Positions 61,981 to 64,000 of a DNA stretch of 64,000 nucleotides are shown here, piece after piece (within the stretch, counting starts at the first letter, position 1; each line of letters opens with the position of its first letter). This DNA is from Syntrophobacter sp. SbD1. Lineage in GTDB: Bacteria > Desulfobacterota > Syntrophobacteria > Syntrophobacterales > Syntrophobacteraceae. Both the position numbers and the translations under genes were made by a program. The notes beneath the pieces were generated by a model. The model was not told the DNA's origin. It was given only the letters and a program-made list of their open reading frames with translations, and ran no database searches. The DNA lies in the NCBI GenBank assembly GCA_900290365.1, contig OMOE01000002.1, positions 16,622 through 80,621 on the forward strand. The letters are read 5' to 3'.

Positions 61981-63483
61981 ATGCAAACCATTCTGGTTGT
62001 TGATGATGAGAGGGTGATAAGAGAAGGCTGCTGCCGCCTTCTGGCGCAGGAAGGATTCGAAGTTCTGGCTGCGGAAAACGGCAGGGAGGCGCTTGATTTG
62101 CTATCTACGAAATCGCCCGATTTGGTTCTGTGTGATCTGGTAATGCCGGTAATGGGCGCTTTGGAGGTGTTGGAAGAAGTAAAGGCCAATTACCCTGATT
62201 TACCCCTGATCATTATTACAGGGCACGGCACAGTAGCCAATGCCGTCGAGGCCATGCAGAAAGGCGCCTTTGATTTCGTAACAAAACCGTTCAGGGCCGA
62301 CCATCTGGTCCTCATTATAAACAGGGCGCTTCAGAACCGGGAACTGCAGCGCTGCACCAGAGAACTTCAGGAAGCCCGGGCCGCAAACCTCTATGACCTA
62401 TCGGTGGAAAGGAGCCGGACCAGGACTATTATCAACTGCATGGCCGATGGTGTCATGGTGACAAATCGCGACCTTGAGATCGTGCTTCACAATCCGGCAT
62501 TGATAAAGCTGTTCGAATTTCCCAGACCACTGGAGGAACCCTGTGCATTACGCGACTGTATAGTGGATGAAGACCTGGAGAATAATCTCAGAACCGTTCT
62601 GAATTCGTCTGGTAAAGAGGCCATACAGATGTCGCGAGAATTTTGCAAAGGGGAAAAATATCTCCATGCAGTCTCGGCCTCTATTTCCGGATTAGACAGC
62701 CAGCCCTTGGGTACGGTAACCGTTTTTCAGGACGTTACTGCTTTCAAACAAATCAATGAAATGAAGTCCAACTTCGTGCAGTTGGTTTCCCATGAGCTGA
62801 GGTCTCCCCTGGCCTCTATCAAGCAGCTTTTAGCGGTCGTTCAGGATGGTCTGGCCGGTGAGTTGACCGAAAAACAAAAAGAGCTTTTGGGTCGATCTCA
62901 ACTAAAGATTCAGGATTTGCTCGATCTTATCACTGACTTACTCGACGTCACCAAAATCGAAAGCGGTCAAGTGTTGCAGCAAAGGGAGCCGGTAAATCTG
63001 GCTGAAGTGTTCGATCATATTATCACGCTTATGAAACCGAGGGCGGAGAGCCAGAGTATCATATTGAGGCTGAAAATCCCGGCGGTGCTCCCTCTCATAC
63101 AGGCAGATCCTAGAAACATGGAGGAGCTTTTTTCCAACCTGATCAGCAATGCGATCAACTATTCCCCCGGCGGCGGAGAAGTAACGATATCGGCCGTTCC
63201 ATACGGGAACTTTCTTGAAATCTGTGTGAGCGATACCGGGATAGGTATTGAACCTCAAGAGATTCCAAAGATTTTCGATAAGTATTACCGGATCAAGGAC
63301 CAGAGAACAAGGCATGTTAGAGGCAGCGGTCTGGGACTTGCCATTGTGAAGGGAATTGTCGAATCGCACTGCGGATCTGTGGAGGTTGAGAGCGAGCCCG
63401 GTGCCGGAACCACTTTTCGTGTGCTGCTGCCACACTTGGATAATTTAAACCAACTTTTAACCGAACAGGCGAAGGAGGCTTAA
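61981..63483 (+). CDS. Receiver-PAS-histidine kinase hybrid, copy 2
   Basis: 500 residues: receiver (VDDERVIREGC; LCDLVMPVMG; KPFRADH), PAS (INCMADGVMVTNRD), HisKA (SHELRSPLASIKQLL) and HATPase (NLISNAINYSPGGG, GSGLGLAIVKGI). Paralogue of the 47471 gene. It ends 1 nt before the last receiver gene, so those two are coupled. No NtrC-type regulator follows this set, so its output is either the receiver at 63485 or cross-talk to the activator at 49094. Confidence 0.9.
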   Translation: MQTILVVDDERVIREGCCRLLAQEGFEVLAAENGREALDLLSTKSPDLVLCDLVMPVMGALEVLEEVKANYPDLPLIIITGHGTVANAVEAMQKGAFDFVTKPFRADHLVLIINRALQNRELQRCTRELQEARAANLYDLSVERSRTRTIINCMADGVMVTNRDLEIVLHNPALIKLFEFPRPLEEPCALRDCIVDEDLENNLRTVLNSSGKEAIQMSREFCKGEKYLHAVSASISGLDSQPLGTVTVFQDVTAFKQINEMKSNFVQLVSHELRSPLASIKQLLAVVQDGLAGELTEKQKELLGRSQLKIQDLLDLITDLLDVTKIESGQVLQQREPVNLAEVFDHIITLMKPRAESQSIILRLKIPAVLPLIQADPRNMEELFSNLISNAINYSPGGGEVTISAVPYGNFLEICVSDTGIGIEPQEIPKIFDKYYRIKDQRTRHVRGSGLGLAIVKGIVESHCGSVEVESEPGAGTTFRVLLPHLDNLNQLLTEQAKEA

Positions 63484-63484
63484 A

Positions 63485-63862
63485 ATGGGTAAATATGTTT
63501 TGATAGTTGATGATGACCCGGATATGGTTGAGACCGTAGGCATGATGCTCGAAAGCAAAGGCTATGATGTGGGCAAGGCTTACGATGGAATCGAGGGTGA
63601 GGACTCGATTCGAAAGAGGCGGCCGGACCTTGTGGTCTTAGACGTAATGATGCCTCGCAAAAACGGGTACGTTCTTTGTTCTGAACTCAAAAGAAACAAG
63701 GAAACCAGAGATATCCCCATCATTTTGCTTACCGCCGTAGGGGAGGCCGTGTCGACCACTACGTACTCGCATGCTGACGGAAAGGCTACGGAGGCCGAAG
63801 ATTATATTCCAAAGCCGGTCGATGCTCATGTCCTCGTCGAGAGCATAGAGCGGTTAGTTTAG
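63485..63862 (+). CDS. Single-domain response regulator
   Basis: 125-residue CheY-like receiver, close paralogue of the 43331 gene: VDDDPDMVETVGMMLES, acceptor in VVLDVMMPRKNG, LLTAVGE and YIPKPVD. Coupled to the hybrid kinase upstream. It is the last gene of the island visible here and is followed by a hairpin. Confidence 0.9.
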   Translation: MGKYVLIVDDDPDMVETVGMMLESKGYDVGKAYDGIEGEDSIRKRRPDLVVLDVMMPRKNGYVLCSELKRNKETRDIPIILLTAVGEAVSTTTYSHADGKATEAEDYIPKPVDAHVLVESIERLV

Positions 63863-63891
63863 TGTCCATCCGGAAACTCCGGATGTGACAC
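63862..63891. terminator. Hairpin after the last receiver; possible bidirectional terminator or mobile-element end
   Basis: GTGTC-CATCCGGA-AAC-TCCGGATG-T-GACAC forms 13 bp with one bulge, starting at the stop codon. No T run follows on the plus strand. Such a tip could also be the terminal inverted repeat of an insertion sequence starting here. Confidence 0.45.
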
Positions 63892-63926
63892 TTACAGTTT
63901 CCAATTCGGAAGGGAGGCATTTTTCG

Positions 63927-64000
63927 TCATGGCGCGTGCAACCTTGCGAGCCGCCCAATGCGATTGGCCAGCGCCGCACCGTAGGTGGCAAGGAAATCGA
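63927..64000 (-). CDS. Possible C-terminal fragment of a minus-strand gene cut by the window edge
   Basis: Reading inward from 64000 on the minus strand gives DFLATYGAALANRIGRLARL and a TGA at 63929-63927; the composition looks protein-like. A plus-strand ATG at 63929 with GGGAGG upstream is open to the edge too, so the coding strand is unresolved. No family is recognised. Confidence 0.35.
   Translation of the reverse strand, partial: DFLATYGAALANRIGRLARLHAP

Overview
ORGANISM. The window reads as a chromosomal segment of an anaerobic Desulfobacterota-type bacterium (Syntrophobacter/Desulfomonile-like; this is inference from gene content, not a search). Pointers are an RpoH with the QRKLFFNLRK box, anaerobic cobalamin genes, a short citrate synthase and a ~640-residue aconitase beside SdhAB, UGA-selenocysteine recoding in MvhD-type proteins, HdrA/MvhD/MetVF modules, a NiFeSe-like hydrogenase and sigma-54 signalling.

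LAYOUT. (1) 1-8151, minus strand: acn, gltA, sdhA, sdhB, an aldehyde dehydrogenase and a UbiA prenyltransferase, tightly packed; no cytochrome b subunit gene for SdhAB is present. (2) 8.4-28.6 kb, housekeeping: HU, a RelA/SpoT protein with a decayed hydrolase site, ispG, glgA, rpoH, hisC-cmk-rpsA-sppA, a Sua5/YrdC gene, ppx/gppA, guaB-guaA, a UPF0280 gene, a phosphodiesterase, HIT, LapA and HDOD genes. (3) 28.6-31.3 kb, minus strand: cobM-cbiG-cobJ; cbiG carries a perfect 45-bp tandem duplication. (4) 31.4-35.1 kb, a low-density boundary zone with a methyltransferase-like membrane protein, a Uma2 pseudogene, a membrane protein, gene remnants and a 133-bp palindrome. (5) 35.1-63.9 kb, plus strand: one large C1/redox/signalling island.

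THE ISLAND. A candidate sigma-54 promoter is followed by a receiver-like gene, a solo MetF-family gene, a 1525-residue HdrA with a GltD-like insertion, selenocysteine-containing MvhD, MetV and MetF. The mvhD-metV-metF block is repeated about 9.6 kb later, preceded by a short decayed stub of a second hdrA. A strong terminator then separates it from a second candidate sigma-54 promoter, which heads a [NiFe] hydrogenase (small and large subunits, protease) whose small subunit resembles the NiFeSe type but has no Tat signal. That operon runs on into a third MetV, a kinase with a cNMP-like domain and a third MetF partner. Between and after these lie paralogous sets of multi-PAS histidine kinases, receiver-kinase hybrids and lone receivers, an ACT-domain protein, and one NtrC-type activator that could drive the two sigma-54 promoters.

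WORKING MODEL (inference). HdrA-GltD, Sec-MvhD and MetVF would form a cytoplasmic flavin-based methylene-tetrahydrofolate reductase/dehydrogenase linked to NAD(P)H and ferredoxin, without HdrB or HdrC. The hydrogenase-MetV-MetF unit would be an H2-linked counterpart. Both would be under a dedicated redox/C1 signalling network. Both mvhD genes are cut short in the supplied ORF track because their UGA codons were read as stops.
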